64,000 nucleotides of DNA from Staphylococcus americanisciuri. GTDB lineage: Bacteria > Bacillota > Bacilli > Staphylococcales > Staphylococcaceae. How positions within the stretch are numbered: the stretch's first letter is position 1; each line of letters begins with the position of its first letter. Positions 1 through 8,529 of this stretch are shown in pieces. Location of the stretch: contig NZ_JANUXY010000005.1 of the NCBI RefSeq assembly GCF_024814435.1, forward strand, positions 161,954-225,953, read 5' to 3'. A model generated the notes under the pieces. That model did not search any database. It saw only the letters and a program-made list of their open reading frames with translations, and was not told the origin of the DNA. A program made the position numbers and the translations under genes.

Positions 1-580
1 CTGGTTGATCTACTTTGAATAAATCATCTGGTCTAAAAGCAGGTAACACAGTTGTTTTAAAATCTTGTTGTGCTTTAATTTGCTCATGATATTTCAAGTC
101 ATCGTTCGGATGATCTGTCGTACAAATCAATGCTACGTTTGATGCTTGAATTAAAGATTGGGTTGTGACATGATGCGTTTTTAAATAATCATTTGCTTGT
201 GCATAGATTTCATCTGCATTATCTGTTGTCAATAATGTATCAATACCGAAGTACATCTTCAGTTCTAAGTGAGACCAATGATATAACGGATTACCAACAG
301 CATTTTCCAGTGCCTCTGCCCATTTTCTAAACTTTTCTTCTGGTGGTGCATCGCCTGTGATGTAACGTTCGTCTATACCTTGTGCACGCATTGCACGCCA
401 TTTATAATGATCGCCACCTAGCCACAATTCTGTAATGTTATCGAAATGCGTATTCTCACTGATTTGTTGTGGGTCTAAATGACAGTGATAGTCAAAGATT
501 GGCATTTTTTTGGCATACGTGTCATATAAATAACGCGCTGTTTCATTACCTAACATAAAATCATTCGTTATAAATTGCAT
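1..580 (-). CDS. uxaC: Uronate isomerase (glucuronate/galacturonate isomerase), 3' end outside window
   Basis: First step of hexuronate breakdown: interconverts D-glucuronate and D-fructuronate (or D-galacturonate and D-tagaturonate) in the cytoplasm. 193 codons are present and the reading frame runs off the left edge, so roughly the last 60% is missing (the family is about 470 residues). The N-terminus has the metal-binding HCH motif of this amidohydrolase-like family (His32 and His34) and a family-typical WLGGDHYKWRAMR stretch. The ATG at 578-580 has an AGGAGG site 7-8 bases upstream. It is the last gene seen of the kdgA-kdgK-transporter-uxaC operon, 14 bases after the transporter. I read this by direct translation; the assignment is firm. 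Confidence 0.93.
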   Translation of the reverse strand, partial: MQFITNDFMLGNETARYLYDTYAKKMPIFDYHCHLDPQQISENTHFDNITELWLGGDHYKWRAMRAQGIDERYITGDAPPEEKFRKWAEALENAVGNPLYHWSHLELKMYFGIDTLLTTDNADEIYAQANDYLKTHHVTTQSLIQASNVALICTTDHPNDDLKYHEQIKAQQDFKTTVLPAFRPDDLFKVDQP

Positions 581-594
581 ATAAATGCCTCCTA

Positions 595-1998
595 TTATAA
601 TTCATCTCTTAAAGCGAGTTCTTTAACAATTTTCTTATGTTTCTTATCTGTTAATGGGTAGCCGATTAAGAAAATAATCAACGCTACAAGGCTGGCTACA
701 GCTGGCACTACAAAGAAGAGCACCTTCAAACCATGAATCGTTTCTGCTGACTGTTGCACATTCGGTTTGTAGGCAATCAAAGTTAATGCTAGACCCGGTA
801 TGAAACCAGCTAAAGCTTGAGAGACCTTTCTTGTAAAGCTGTAACTTGAATAAATAATTCCTTCCGAACGCAAACCTGACTTCCATTGCCCATACTCTAC
901 AACGTCTGCAATAAACGCCCAGGTTACCGTATTTGGTATGACTAAGAAAAATTGTGAAATCGTATTAACAGCTAAGAATGTCACATAGTCGTCTCCAAAG
1001 AAGAAGTAGTTCATTGATTCACAAATAATAAAACCAGCCACACCAATCATTGCTGTATTTTTCTTACCACACCATTTACTCAAATATGTCGTTAAAAAGA
1101 GTGCAGGTATCAGCACCGCAAAGTTCAAGGCACTTACAAGACCTACTAGATTAGGTACACCCATAACATATTCAAAATAATATAGCTGTGTCGATTGTTT
1201 TAAGAACATTGCCATTATTGTGAGTAGTGTGTAAGTTGCAAGAATAGCAAATGCTTTGTTTTTCAATAAGTTTAAAAACGCCTTTTTACCTAGACCTTTT
1301 TCGTTACTTCTTTTTACAACATGACGTTCTTTGACACCTTTATAACAAATCAAATGAAGTATTACACCACATGCAGCTAAAGCGGCTACAACAATTGGAT
1401 AACCAACTGCATGATTGGAAAATAATCCTACTAATGGAATGACCACAATCCCCGTAATAAACATTGCACCTTGTGAACCTAAGTTACGAAATACAGATAA
1501 CTGCGTACGATCTTCTGCATTTAATGTCATAGATGCTGAAAGTGAACCATATGGAATATTAACAAAAGAATATGCCATATTAAATAACATATACGTTGCA
1601 AATGCCCAGATAACCTTACCTGTATAGTCCAAGTTAGGAGAAATAAAGGTCAATACAGTCAACATAGCAAGGGGAACTGTTCCATATAAGATAAAGGGTC
1701 TGAATTTCCCTTTAGGTCCTATATTTTTACGTGAATCGACTAAAGTTCCCACACCCGTATCTACAAATGCATCAAATATTTTAGAAACTAAGAATACTAA
1801 TCCACCATAAAATGCAGAGATACCTAAAATATCTGTAAAAAACTTCAATAAGTAGATTTGACCCATGTCAAACATAAATCCATTACCTAAATCACCAAAA
1901 CCATATGCTAGTTTTTCTCGAAATGATAGCATCGGTTTATCAATATCTGAAAATGTTTGTTCTTTCTTCGTACTCTCTTTTGTAACTTCTGACGTCAT
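595..1998 (-). CDS. GPH-family sugar:cation symporter, probable hexuronate/glucuronide transporter
   Basis: A 467-residue, very hydrophobic integral membrane protein with about 12 predicted helices after a polar N-terminal tail of about 25 residues. The segment starting near residue 26 (REKLAYGFGDLGNGFMFD) and the following KIFDAFVDTGVG stretch are hallmarks of the glycoside-pentoside-hexuronide (MelB/UidB/XynP) family. Lying between kdgK and uxaC, it most likely imports glucuronate, galacturonate or a glucuronide with Na+ or H+. The substrate is inferred from context, not from residues. The ATG follows a GAAGG site with 7-base spacing and lies 17 bases after kdgK, so it is co-transcribed. 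Confidence 0.88.
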   Translation of the reverse strand: MTSEVTKESTKKEQTFSDIDKPMLSFREKLAYGFGDLGNGFMFDMGQIYLLKFFTDILGISAFYGGLVFLVSKIFDAFVDTGVGTLVDSRKNIGPKGKFRPFILYGTVPLAMLTVLTFISPNLDYTGKVIWAFATYMLFNMAYSFVNIPYGSLSASMTLNAEDRTQLSVFRNLGSQGAMFITGIVVIPLVGLFSNHAVGYPIVVAALAACGVILHLICYKGVKERHVVKRSNEKGLGKKAFLNLLKNKAFAILATYTLLTIMAMFLKQSTQLYYFEYVMGVPNLVGLVSALNFAVLIPALFLTTYLSKWCGKKNTAMIGVAGFIICESMNYFFFGDDYVTFLAVNTISQFFLVIPNTVTWAFIADVVEYGQWKSGLRSEGIIYSSYSFTRKVSQALAGFIPGLALTLIAYKPNVQQSAETIHGLKVLFFVVPAVASLVALIIFLIGYPLTDKKHKKIVKELALRDEL

Positions 1999-2015
1999 GT
2001 CATCGCCTTCTCTCT

Positions 2016-3026
2016 TTATCGATTAATATCGTGTCCGTCATGTATGGCTTGATCAATTTGATCTTGTGATGCATAGCTATAATCACCAGAAATTGTATGT
2101 TTATAACACATATTTTTAATGCCAAAATTAACAACTTCTTGCAACGGCCACTCTTTCATAAGTCCATAAATAATGCCTACACTAAATGCATCACCTGTTC
2201 CTACACGATCTAAAATATCAATCTCTATTGGGTTAGTTTGTACAACTTTTTGAGGTGATGACACAAAACCTTGTAAGCGATTTCTTGTAGCGGTAAAAAT
2301 TTTTCTTTGTGTAAATGCAATGTAAGTAATATCATATTTTTGCTGTATCTCTTGTAGAATAGGTGTCAATACTTTGATGTCTTCGTAACGGGATAAATGA
2401 TCTTTTTTATCTTGCGTTGAAGTAGCAGGTAATGCGACCGGCTCATAGCCAAACAATACGTCCACGTAAGGAAGTAATTTTGACATATTAGCTCTCGCAG
2501 TATGGAAATCCCACAGCAACGCACGATAGTTCAAATCACAACTCACTGTTAAGCCTAGCGCTTTAGCTTCCTTAGCAACTGCGATCATATAATCCAGTAA
2601 TTTTCTATCTAATCCTGCTGTTATACCAGTTACATGGAACCAATCATAATCTTTGAGATACGCCTTGATATTATATTCACTAATAGCTGTTTGCATAAAT
2701 ACACTATCTTTACGATCATAAATAATTTGCGGTACACGTAAACCATAACCACGTTCAAAATAATAAACGCCTAATCTTCCTGGTCGGCGTAATACATGTG
2801 ATGTATCAACTCGATGCTGTTCTAATGTCTGAACCACACAATCACCTAATGTATGTGTTGGAATTGCAGAGACTATCGATGTCTCAACACCTAGCCCTGA
2901 CAAGCCAATGGCAACATTCATTTCTGCACCACCATAATGAACTTCTAGCGCTTTTGTTTGAGTTAGCCGTTCATGTCTTGGTGAAGAAAGACGCATGAGT
3001 ATTTCACCAAATGTGATGAGTTTCAT
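2016..3026 (-). CDS. kdgK: 2-dehydro-3-deoxygluconokinase (KDG kinase, PfkB family)
   Basis: Phosphorylates 2-keto-3-deoxygluconate to KDPG using ATP, the step before the KDPG aldolase encoded just upstream. 336 residues, normal for the ribokinase/PfkB fold. The N-terminal substrate-binding glycines (YGGAEMNVA near residue 31) and the C-terminal PfkB signature DRVGTGDAF, with catalytic base Asp279, are visible. Start ATG preceded by GAAGGTG. Only 4 bases separate it from the kdgA stop, consistent with translational coupling. A fructokinase-like alternative is unlikely given the operon. Confidence 0.9.
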   Translation of the reverse strand: MKLITFGEILMRLSSPRHERLTQTKALEVHYGGAEMNVAIGLSGLGVETSIVSAIPTHTLGDCVVQTLEQHRVDTSHVLRRPGRLGVYYFERGYGLRVPQIIYDRKDSVFMQTAISEYNIKAYLKDYDWFHVTGITAGLDRKLLDYMIAVAKEAKALGLTVSCDLNYRALLWDFHTARANMSKLLPYVDVLFGYEPVALPATSTQDKKDHLSRYEDIKVLTPILQEIQQKYDITYIAFTQRKIFTATRNRLQGFVSSPQKVVQTNPIEIDILDRVGTGDAFSVGIIYGLMKEWPLQEVVNFGIKNMCYKHTISGDYSYASQDQIDQAIHDGHDINR

Positions 3027-3030
3027 TTTG

Positions 3031-3672
3031 TCACCTTCTAATTTCTTCTAACTTTTGAACAAATGCTTGTGTGTTACTTTTTATAATGGCATCCGTACCA
3101 TCTGTAGCACCTTTGAGTAAGGCACTTCCTACACCGACAGCATAGGCACCTTTTGCAACCCATTCAGCTAAGTTATCAATGGATACGCCACCTGATGGCA
3201 TCATTTCAACTTGCGGAATAGGAGCATGTACATTTTTGATAAAGTTAGAACCTAACAAGTCTCCTGGGAACAGCTTCACAACATCAACACCTGCTGTCAT
3301 TGCTTGAACAATTTCTGTCACTGATCCACAGCCTGGTAGATATGGTGTGCTATACATATTACAAACCTCTGCAATTTGTTGATCAAAATGCGGACTCACT
3401 ACATATGCTGCACCGTTAAGTATCGCAATTCTTGCTGTAATAGCATCCATAACTGTTCCAGCACCAATCACGACATTGGCATCGTTTACTTGTTCAATTA
3501 GCGTTGAAATTACAGCTTCTGCTTGTGGTGTTGTAAACGTCACTTCGATATTGTAAATACCACCATCAATAATTTGGTGCACAGCTGCAATCGCATGTTC
3601 TTTTGATTCTCCTCTTACAACTGCCACTAAATAATTGTCATGTAACTTCTGAAGTGTTTGCCACTTTTTCAT
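3031..3672 (-). CDS. kdgA: KDPG / 2-keto-4-hydroxyglutarate aldolase
   Basis: Splits 2-keto-3-deoxy-6-phosphogluconate into pyruvate and glyceraldehyde-3-phosphate, ending the hexuronate pathway. 213 residues, typical for class I KDPG aldolases. Catalytic Glu43 lies in NIEVTFTTP, and the Schiff-base lysine is Lys133 in VVKLFPGDLLG. The phosphate-loop region MPSGGV is present. It is promoter-proximal in the operon: an ATG with GGAGG 6-7 bases upstream and a near-consensus promoter at 3715-3742. The family also covers 4-hydroxy-2-oxoglutarate aldolase, which cannot be separated by sequence. Confidence 0.92.
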   Translation of the reverse strand: MKKWQTLQKLHDNYLVAVVRGESKEHAIAAVHQIIDGGIYNIEVTFTTPQAEAVISTLIEQVNDANVVIGAGTVMDAITARIAILNGAAYVVSPHFDQQIAEVCNMYSTPYLPGCGSVTEIVQAMTAGVDVVKLFPGDLLGSNFIKNVHAPIPQVEMMPSGGVSIDNLAEWVAKGAYAVGVGSALLKGATDGTDAIIKSNTQAFVQKLEEIRR

Positions 3673-3714
3673 ACAATTCCTCCAATCGTTTGTCTGCTTG
3701 CCAACTCAACACTC

Positions 3715-3742
3715 ATTATATTTTTTAAATTGAAAGAGTCAA
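3715..3742 (-). promoter_or_regulatory. Sigma-A promoter of the kdgA-kdgK-transporter-uxaC operon
   Basis: On the minus strand, TTGACT (3742-3737) and a perfect TATAAT (3720-3715) are separated by 16 bases. The -10 box lies about 43 bases ahead of the kdgA ATG. No obvious operator palindrome overlaps it, so control of the operon is not evident from this stretch. Confidence 0.75.
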
Positions 3743-3790
3743 TTTTTCACATTTTTAGTTCCACACAATTTAATTTAAAAATAAAATAAA

Positions 3791-3832
3791 ACACCGTTAT
3801 ATCAAACGTCGGAACCCTTGATATAACAGTGT
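3791..3832 (-). terminator. Intrinsic terminator downstream of the AraC-type gene
   Basis: A 15-base near-perfect stem (acaccgttatatcaa with ttgatataacagtgt, one mismatch) around a 12-base loop. It is followed on the minus strand by a T-rich tail and on the plus strand by seven T, so it can act both ways. It insulates the kdg promoter from transcription coming from the regulator gene. Confidence 0.75.
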
Positions 3833-4058
3833 TTTTTTAAAAATCTATTTTTTTCATTGTTATTGAGATAGAAAATAAATCGCTTACAGTTTGCTTGTGA
3901 AAATAATAACAAAAACAGGTGATTTTTATTAAATTCTTGATTTTTTTATTATTATTTTTACGTAAATTCAACTTCTGAAGCGGTTTTATGATTTTTTTCT
4001 CAAACTTTTGTGGTTATTTTATTTTTAATTTGCTAACTTTAATGTGCACAGCGAAGTA
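3833..4058. other. AT-rich intergenic stretch with a cre-like site
   Basis: About 226 bases of very AT-rich DNA between the regulator's stop codon and its terminator, with no convincing ORF. On the minus strand, 3888-3875 reads TGTAAGCGATTTAT, which matches 12 of 14 positions of the low-GC Gram-positive cre consensus. It lies about 130 bases upstream of the kdgA promoter, so a CcpA role is only suggestive. Nothing else recognised. Confidence 0.3.
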
Positions 4059-5276
4059 TTAGACTTTTACATGATATTGTTTTCGATACTGTAGTGGCGT
4101 TTGTCCAAAATAGTCACGAAAGCATTTCGCAAAATAACTTTGCTGTTGAAAGCCAACATAAGATGCAATGTCTTCAATACTCATCGAAGTTGTTTCAAGT
4201 AAGTTTTTCCCTTTTTTCAAACGTAAGGACATCATATATTGCGAGACAGACTGCCCTGTTTCTTTATTAAACAACCTTGACAAATAAGCTGGTGCCAACT
4301 CAACGTTTTCAGCTAACTCTTTTAATGTAATGGGACGGTCTAGGTTCATCTCAATATACTGAACAACTTTGCTGATTTTAGGACTATAATGTAAAGATTT
4401 GGCTTTTATAACCGTTGCTGTATATTCGTATATTAAATTTTTGGCAATTTGCTCTAAATCTTCAACTGAATTTGCTTCATCAATTTGTGTAGCGAACTTT
4501 TTAGACAACTGGTCAACCGTCAGTAAGTTCACATGAGCACGTTCAATTGCTTTGCGTGATAATGAATTAATGAGATATACTTTATATTTTTGATTCAATA
4601 AAGTATCTCGTGCACGTTGAATGCCTGCGACCGATACCATAATTTGTGTGTGCAGCGCTAAGGCCTCTTCCACATTGCCGTTCTCAATCGCTGTCAGCAT
4701 ACGGTTTTCCAGATTATAACGCTGTTGAATTTGAGCAAGCGTATAGTCATATTGTTCTTTATGTTCGGCATAAGATTCTGGCATTTCATGAAAATTAAAG
4801 TCAACAGTCAACACTTCTTCATAGCGGTATTTGTTTTTTAAATAACGCATAGCTAAACGTGTCATTTTAAGCGCTTGGCTATAAGGACAAACTGGCACTT
4901 GGAGTAAATATTGCTTTAATGTATACAATCTTGACAACTTGATTTGCACACGTTGTAACATTTCTTGACATTGCTGCTCACGCGGTCGTCGTTGTAGAAA
5001 TGGCCCTAAAATAATAATTTGATTGATTTTACGATATTTAAACATTAAAAAATTAACATCAAACTGATTCGTATAATGATAAATATGGTGGTTATCCATT
5101 GAAGCCAACAGATGGGTTAATTCTTTCTGATACTTTTTTCTCTTAGTATTAGTAAAAGGCGACTTGAGTTGCTGACTTATCCCTTTTATATCAGACAAGT
5201 CATACGCATTGATTTCTAGCATTAATAATTCAATTGCGTGGGCTTTAAGCATATTAAATGTCTCTTGATGATACAT
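4059..5276 (-). CDS. AraC-family transcriptional regulator
   Basis: 405 residues. The C-terminal 100 or so residues carry the double helix-turn-helix of AraC/XylS proteins: LKELAENVELAPAYLSRLF, then SIEDIASYVGFQQQSYFAKCF, ending with the conserved FGQTPLQYR. The long N-terminal part has no domain I recognise; this arrangement is common in YesN/AraC-like sugar regulators. The ATG has AGGAGGTGA upstream. It diverges from the HAD-GH3 pair with only 47 bases between start codons, which suggests it controls those genes, though the uronate operon is also close. The ligand is unknown. Confidence 0.85.
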   Translation of the reverse strand: MYHQETFNMLKAHAIELLMLEINAYDLSDIKGISQQLKSPFTNTKRKKYQKELTHLLASMDNHHIYHYTNQFDVNFLMFKYRKINQIIILGPFLQRRPREQQCQEMLQRVQIKLSRLYTLKQYLLQVPVCPYSQALKMTRLAMRYLKNKYRYEEVLTVDFNFHEMPESYAEHKEQYDYTLAQIQQRYNLENRMLTAIENGNVEEALALHTQIMVSVAGIQRARDTLLNQKYKVYLINSLSRKAIERAHVNLLTVDQLSKKFATQIDEANSVEDLEQIAKNLIYEYTATVIKAKSLHYSPKISKVVQYIEMNLDRPITLKELAENVELAPAYLSRLFNKETGQSVSQYMMSLRLKKGKNLLETTSMSIEDIASYVGFQQQSYFAKCFRDYFGQTPLQYRKQYHVKV

Positions 5277-5323
5277 GATGGCTCACCTCCTCTTTATTAT
5301 AACCAACGAAAGGAACGAAAACT

Positions 5324-6160
5324 ATGAATACCTCACTCAGCAGCTTTAAACCACAGCATCAATTTTTAATCTGTGTCGATTCGGATGGTTGTGGTATGGA
5401 TACAATGACCATCAAACATGAGCAAGCGTTTGGCCCCGCTATCCTTGATGTTTGGCCAAGTTTAGAACCACACCGTGACAACATATTAAAGCGTTGGAAT
5501 GATTTTAACTTATATGAAATCACCCGTGGTATCAACCGCTTCAAAGGATTAAACAAAATGTTAACAGAGCTACATAATAGTGGCATAACCGTTGAAGGAT
5601 ACGAAGACATTAAACATTGGGTTGAAACAACACCCATTTTTTCAAATCCTGAGCTTATGCGTGCTATCTTCAAAAATCCTAATCAACATGGTCTAAAGCT
5701 TATGCTTGACTGGTCGAATAAAGTAAATGAGCGCATTGAAGCTTTACCAAGTGTGGGGCCTTTCCCACATGTTCACAGTGCGCTTAACAATGCCAACCAA
5801 TTTGCAGATATTGCGATTGTATCGTCGGCAAACTTATCTGCTGTCGATAGTGAATGGACAGCTCATGGCTTGACGCAATATGTGACAGGCATGTTCGCTC
5901 AAGAAGCTGGAACGAAAGAGCATTGCATTAACACACTAAAAGCACATTATGATAACGGATGTGTACTAATGATTGGTGATGCCAAAGGTGACCTGGACGC
6001 GGCCAAACATAACGATGTTTACTTCTATCCTATTCTTGCTGGACATGAAGGCACATCATGGCAAGCATTTAACGAAACTTATGCCCATCATTTCCAACAA
6101 CAAACATTCAGCAACATTCAGCAACAACTAATCGAACAATTTTATTCAAATTTTAAATGA
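5324..6160 (+). CDS. HAD-superfamily phosphatase of unknown substrate
   Basis: 278 residues with the full haloacid-dehalogenase signature. Motif I is VDSDG (Asp19, Asp21), motif II is the VSS at 166-168, the motif III lysine is Lys198, and motif IV is GDAKGDLD (Asp219, Asp223, Asp225). An alpha-helical cap of about 120 residues sits between motifs I and II. Start ATG after AAAGGAA. It is 13 bases upstream of the GH3 gene and certainly co-transcribed, so a sugar-phosphate substrate in amino-sugar or cell-wall glycan metabolism is plausible but inferred. Confidence 0.8.
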   Translation: MNTSLSSFKPQHQFLICVDSDGCGMDTMTIKHEQAFGPAILDVWPSLEPHRDNILKRWNDFNLYEITRGINRFKGLNKMLTELHNSGITVEGYEDIKHWVETTPIFSNPELMRAIFKNPNQHGLKLMLDWSNKVNERIEALPSVGPFPHVHSALNNANQFADIAIVSSANLSAVDSEWTAHGLTQYVTGMFAQEAGTKEHCINTLKAHYDNGCVLMIGDAKGDLDAAKHNDVYFYPILAGHEGTSWQAFNETYAHHFQQQTFSNIQQQLIEQFYSNFK

Positions 6161-6173
6161 GAGGATGTTTTCT

Positions 6174-7898
6174 ATGGTACAAGTAGATTTAACAGCTAAA
6201 CCTTATAACTTGAATGACGAACAAATTGCGTGGGTTGAAGACACGATTCAAAACTTAACAGATGAAGAAAAAATCGGTCAACTCTTTTTCAACTTATTCT
6301 TTCTAGAAGATAACGGCAATTTTAACGATCAATCTTTATCAAATGAGGATATTTTAAAGAAATACCATATTGGTGGTGCGCGTTATCAAGGTGGTAATAA
6401 ACAACAAGTTCAAAACTTACTCAATCAACTACAATCTCATAGTAAGATTCCATTACTTGTAGCTGCTAACTGTGACTCTGGTGGTAATGGGGCTTGTTCT
6501 GACGGGACATATATCGCATCAGCCGCACAATGTGAAGCAGCACAAGATCCTACGGTGTCTTACAATGCGGGACTTGTATCAGGTCGTGAATCCAAAGCAC
6601 TAGGTGTTAACATTAACTTCGACCCATGTGTAGATATTTTGGAAAATTGGCGTAATACAATCGTCAATACGCGTAGTTACGGAACAACTGCTGAAACAGT
6701 TATTAAATATACAAATGCTTTTATTGATGGTTTCCGTCAAACAGCTGATATGATTACATGTGTCAAACACTTCCCTGGCGATGGAACAGAAGAACGTGAC
6801 CAACATCTTGTGTTAGGTGTTAATGAACAATCTGTTGAACAATGGGACAATAGCTTCAGAAAAGTATACGAAAATCATATACAAAATGGTGTCGAGATGA
6901 TTATGGCTGGTCATATCGCATTGCCATCATACTCTAAAAAATTGAATCCTGAACTTGATGATCGTGATGTTTTACCAGCATCATTGGCAAAAGAATTGTT
7001 GACAGATCTTTTAAAAGATGACATGCAGTTCAACGGTCTTGTCATTACAGATGCCAGTCATATGCTTGGTATGACAGCCTCTATGAAACGTGAAGATTAC
7101 GTGCCATTAGCGATCGCAGCTGGCTGTGATATGTTCTTATTCTTTAACGATATTGAAGAAGACTTCAACTTCATGTTGAACGGTTATAAGAATGGTGTCA
7201 TTACTGATGAACGCCTTCATGATGCATTGCGTCGTATTCTTGGTCTTAAAGCAAAAATCAACTTACCACAACGCCAATCAAATAACACATTAGAAGTTGC
7301 TGAATCTGAATTAGATATCATTGGTTGTGAAGAACATAAAGAGATGCAACGTCAAGCAGCTGATCTTGGGATTACACTTGTCAAAAACACACTTGACCAA
7401 TTGCCCATCCGACCTGAAACTCATAAAAATATCCGCCTATATGTAATTGAGGGCGAGAAGGATGGTATTTATAAAGCTGATCAATCAGTCACAAAACAAC
7501 TCGTTGAAATTTTGGAAGCACGTGGCTTTAATGTCACTGTGAATGATGGCTCTACACGTATCAAAGGCAAAACGCTCACTTACCGTGAAGATGTCGATGC
7601 AGCCCTTGTTTTTGCTAATATTGTTGGCTATGCTGCTGAAAACAACTATCGTATTCGCTGGTCTACAGCTATGAGTAATGAAATTCCTTGGTATGTTCAT
7701 GAAGTTCCAACTGTCTTCGTCTCATTGAACTTCACAACACACCTACATGATGCAACAATGGTAAAAGCATATATCAATGCATATCATTCAAACACTACAA
7801 ACTTAGAAACCGTTGTCGATAAAATTATGGGTAACAGTGAATTCAAAGGCGTGCCGAACGAACTTGTTTGGACGGATAAATGGCAAGCTCGCTTATAA
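6174..7898 (+). CDS. Glycoside hydrolase family 3, NagZ-like beta-N-acetylhexosaminidase
   Basis: 574 residues from the ATG at 6174. An in-frame ATG at 6165 lies directly against the GAGAGG ribosome site and is too close, while 6174 has 9-base spacing. The GH3 fold is shown by KHFPGDG (199-205) followed by Asp209-Gln-His211, the Asp/His general acid-base pair of NagZ-type enzymes, and by the nucleophile Asp293 in GLVITDASHM. A second C-terminal domain follows, as in Gram-positive NagZ. There is no signal peptide, so it should act in the cytoplasm on imported GlcNAc- or GalNAc-containing disaccharides. The natural substrate is not evident. Confidence 0.85.
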   Translation: MVQVDLTAKPYNLNDEQIAWVEDTIQNLTDEEKIGQLFFNLFFLEDNGNFNDQSLSNEDILKKYHIGGARYQGGNKQQVQNLLNQLQSHSKIPLLVAANCDSGGNGACSDGTYIASAAQCEAAQDPTVSYNAGLVSGRESKALGVNINFDPCVDILENWRNTIVNTRSYGTTAETVIKYTNAFIDGFRQTADMITCVKHFPGDGTEERDQHLVLGVNEQSVEQWDNSFRKVYENHIQNGVEMIMAGHIALPSYSKKLNPELDDRDVLPASLAKELLTDLLKDDMQFNGLVITDASHMLGMTASMKREDYVPLAIAAGCDMFLFFNDIEEDFNFMLNGYKNGVITDERLHDALRRILGLKAKINLPQRQSNNTLEVAESELDIIGCEEHKEMQRQAADLGITLVKNTLDQLPIRPETHKNIRLYVIEGEKDGIYKADQSVTKQLVEILEARGFNVTVNDGSTRIKGKTLTYREDVDAALVFANIVGYAAENNYRIRWSTAMSNEIPWYVHEVPTVFVSLNFTTHLHDATMVKAYINAYHSNTTNLETVVDKIMGNSEFKGVPNELVWTDKWQARL

Positions 7899-8451
7899 CT
7901 GATTAACTTTAATAGTTGCTAAAACAGTCCAGTCAACGTTTATGTGTACTCCTACGCTTTGCCGAAATTTATACTTTTGACACACTCATACATCTTGTGA
8001 GAGAAGCATATAAGGCATGCACAACATTTCGTGATAATAAGCGTATTTAGCACCTTATTCAGTAAAACCATTTAGCTTCATACTGTTACGTTAATAACAT
8101 GATAATCATCTTATATCCAATATTTTATACCCCCACACTATCGCTCAAGTAGTTTGGGGGTTCTTTTGTGTGAACTCATCGTCACCTTATATTTATCGTT
8201 GTAATGACGTAGCACTACGTAAATAATACAATGACACAGCGACTTATTATTATCGCCAATATGTGAAGTTCAGGAATAAACTTTTCTTTTAGTATCCAAT
8301 ATCAATCACTAACAATTACCTTGCTAACGATGAATATGCTAAATTATAATAGACTAAAACATTAATCACACTATCCAAAGTGAACAAATGTTGTAATGGT
8401 AATAGCTGATTGGCATGAAAATGCGCTTTTCCACTCATGCTCAGCCTTGCC
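7899..8451. other. Intergenic region between GH3 gene and signal peptidase gene
   Basis: About 550 bases without a credible gene. It holds one intrinsic terminator (8129-8167) and a small hairpin of gcatga with tcatgc near 8413-8440. Short open frames on both strands lack ribosome sites. Nothing else recognised. Confidence 0.5.
8129..8167 (+). terminator. Terminator, probably for the HAD-GH3 operon
   Basis: Stem acccccacacta with tagtttgggggt (one mismatch) around a 9-base loop, followed by tctttt. It lies about 230 bases after the GH3 stop, and no gene is visible between them. Confidence 0.65.
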
Positions 8452-8501
8452 AGAGTAAGGCATGGAATCTTTTTAGTAAAACGAGATCCCTGCCTCACTC
8501 T
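8452..8501. repeat. Imperfect palindrome, member of a dispersed hairpin family
   Basis: Arms agagtaaggcatggaatct and agatccctgcctcactct pair with few mismatches around ttttagtaaaacg. Neither side has a T-tract, so it is not a typical terminator. The core (ctttttagtaaaacgagat) resembles sequences at 9136-9170 (minus strand) and 58789-58816. It sits immediately upstream of the signal peptidase ribosome site and could lie in that gene's 5' UTR. Confidence 0.45.
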
Positions 8502-8529
8502 CCCATATTCCAAAATAAAGGTGACTCAT

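Noticed and set aside
8316..8513. 65-residue open frame on the minus strand ahead of the signal peptidase gene
   Set aside because: It exists because the palindrome 8452-8501 reads similarly on both strands; no ribosome site and no recognisable protein.
8437..8529. Longer N-terminus of the signal peptidase
   Set aside because: Adds 31 residues from the hairpin before the membrane anchor; a good ribosome site supports 8530 instead.
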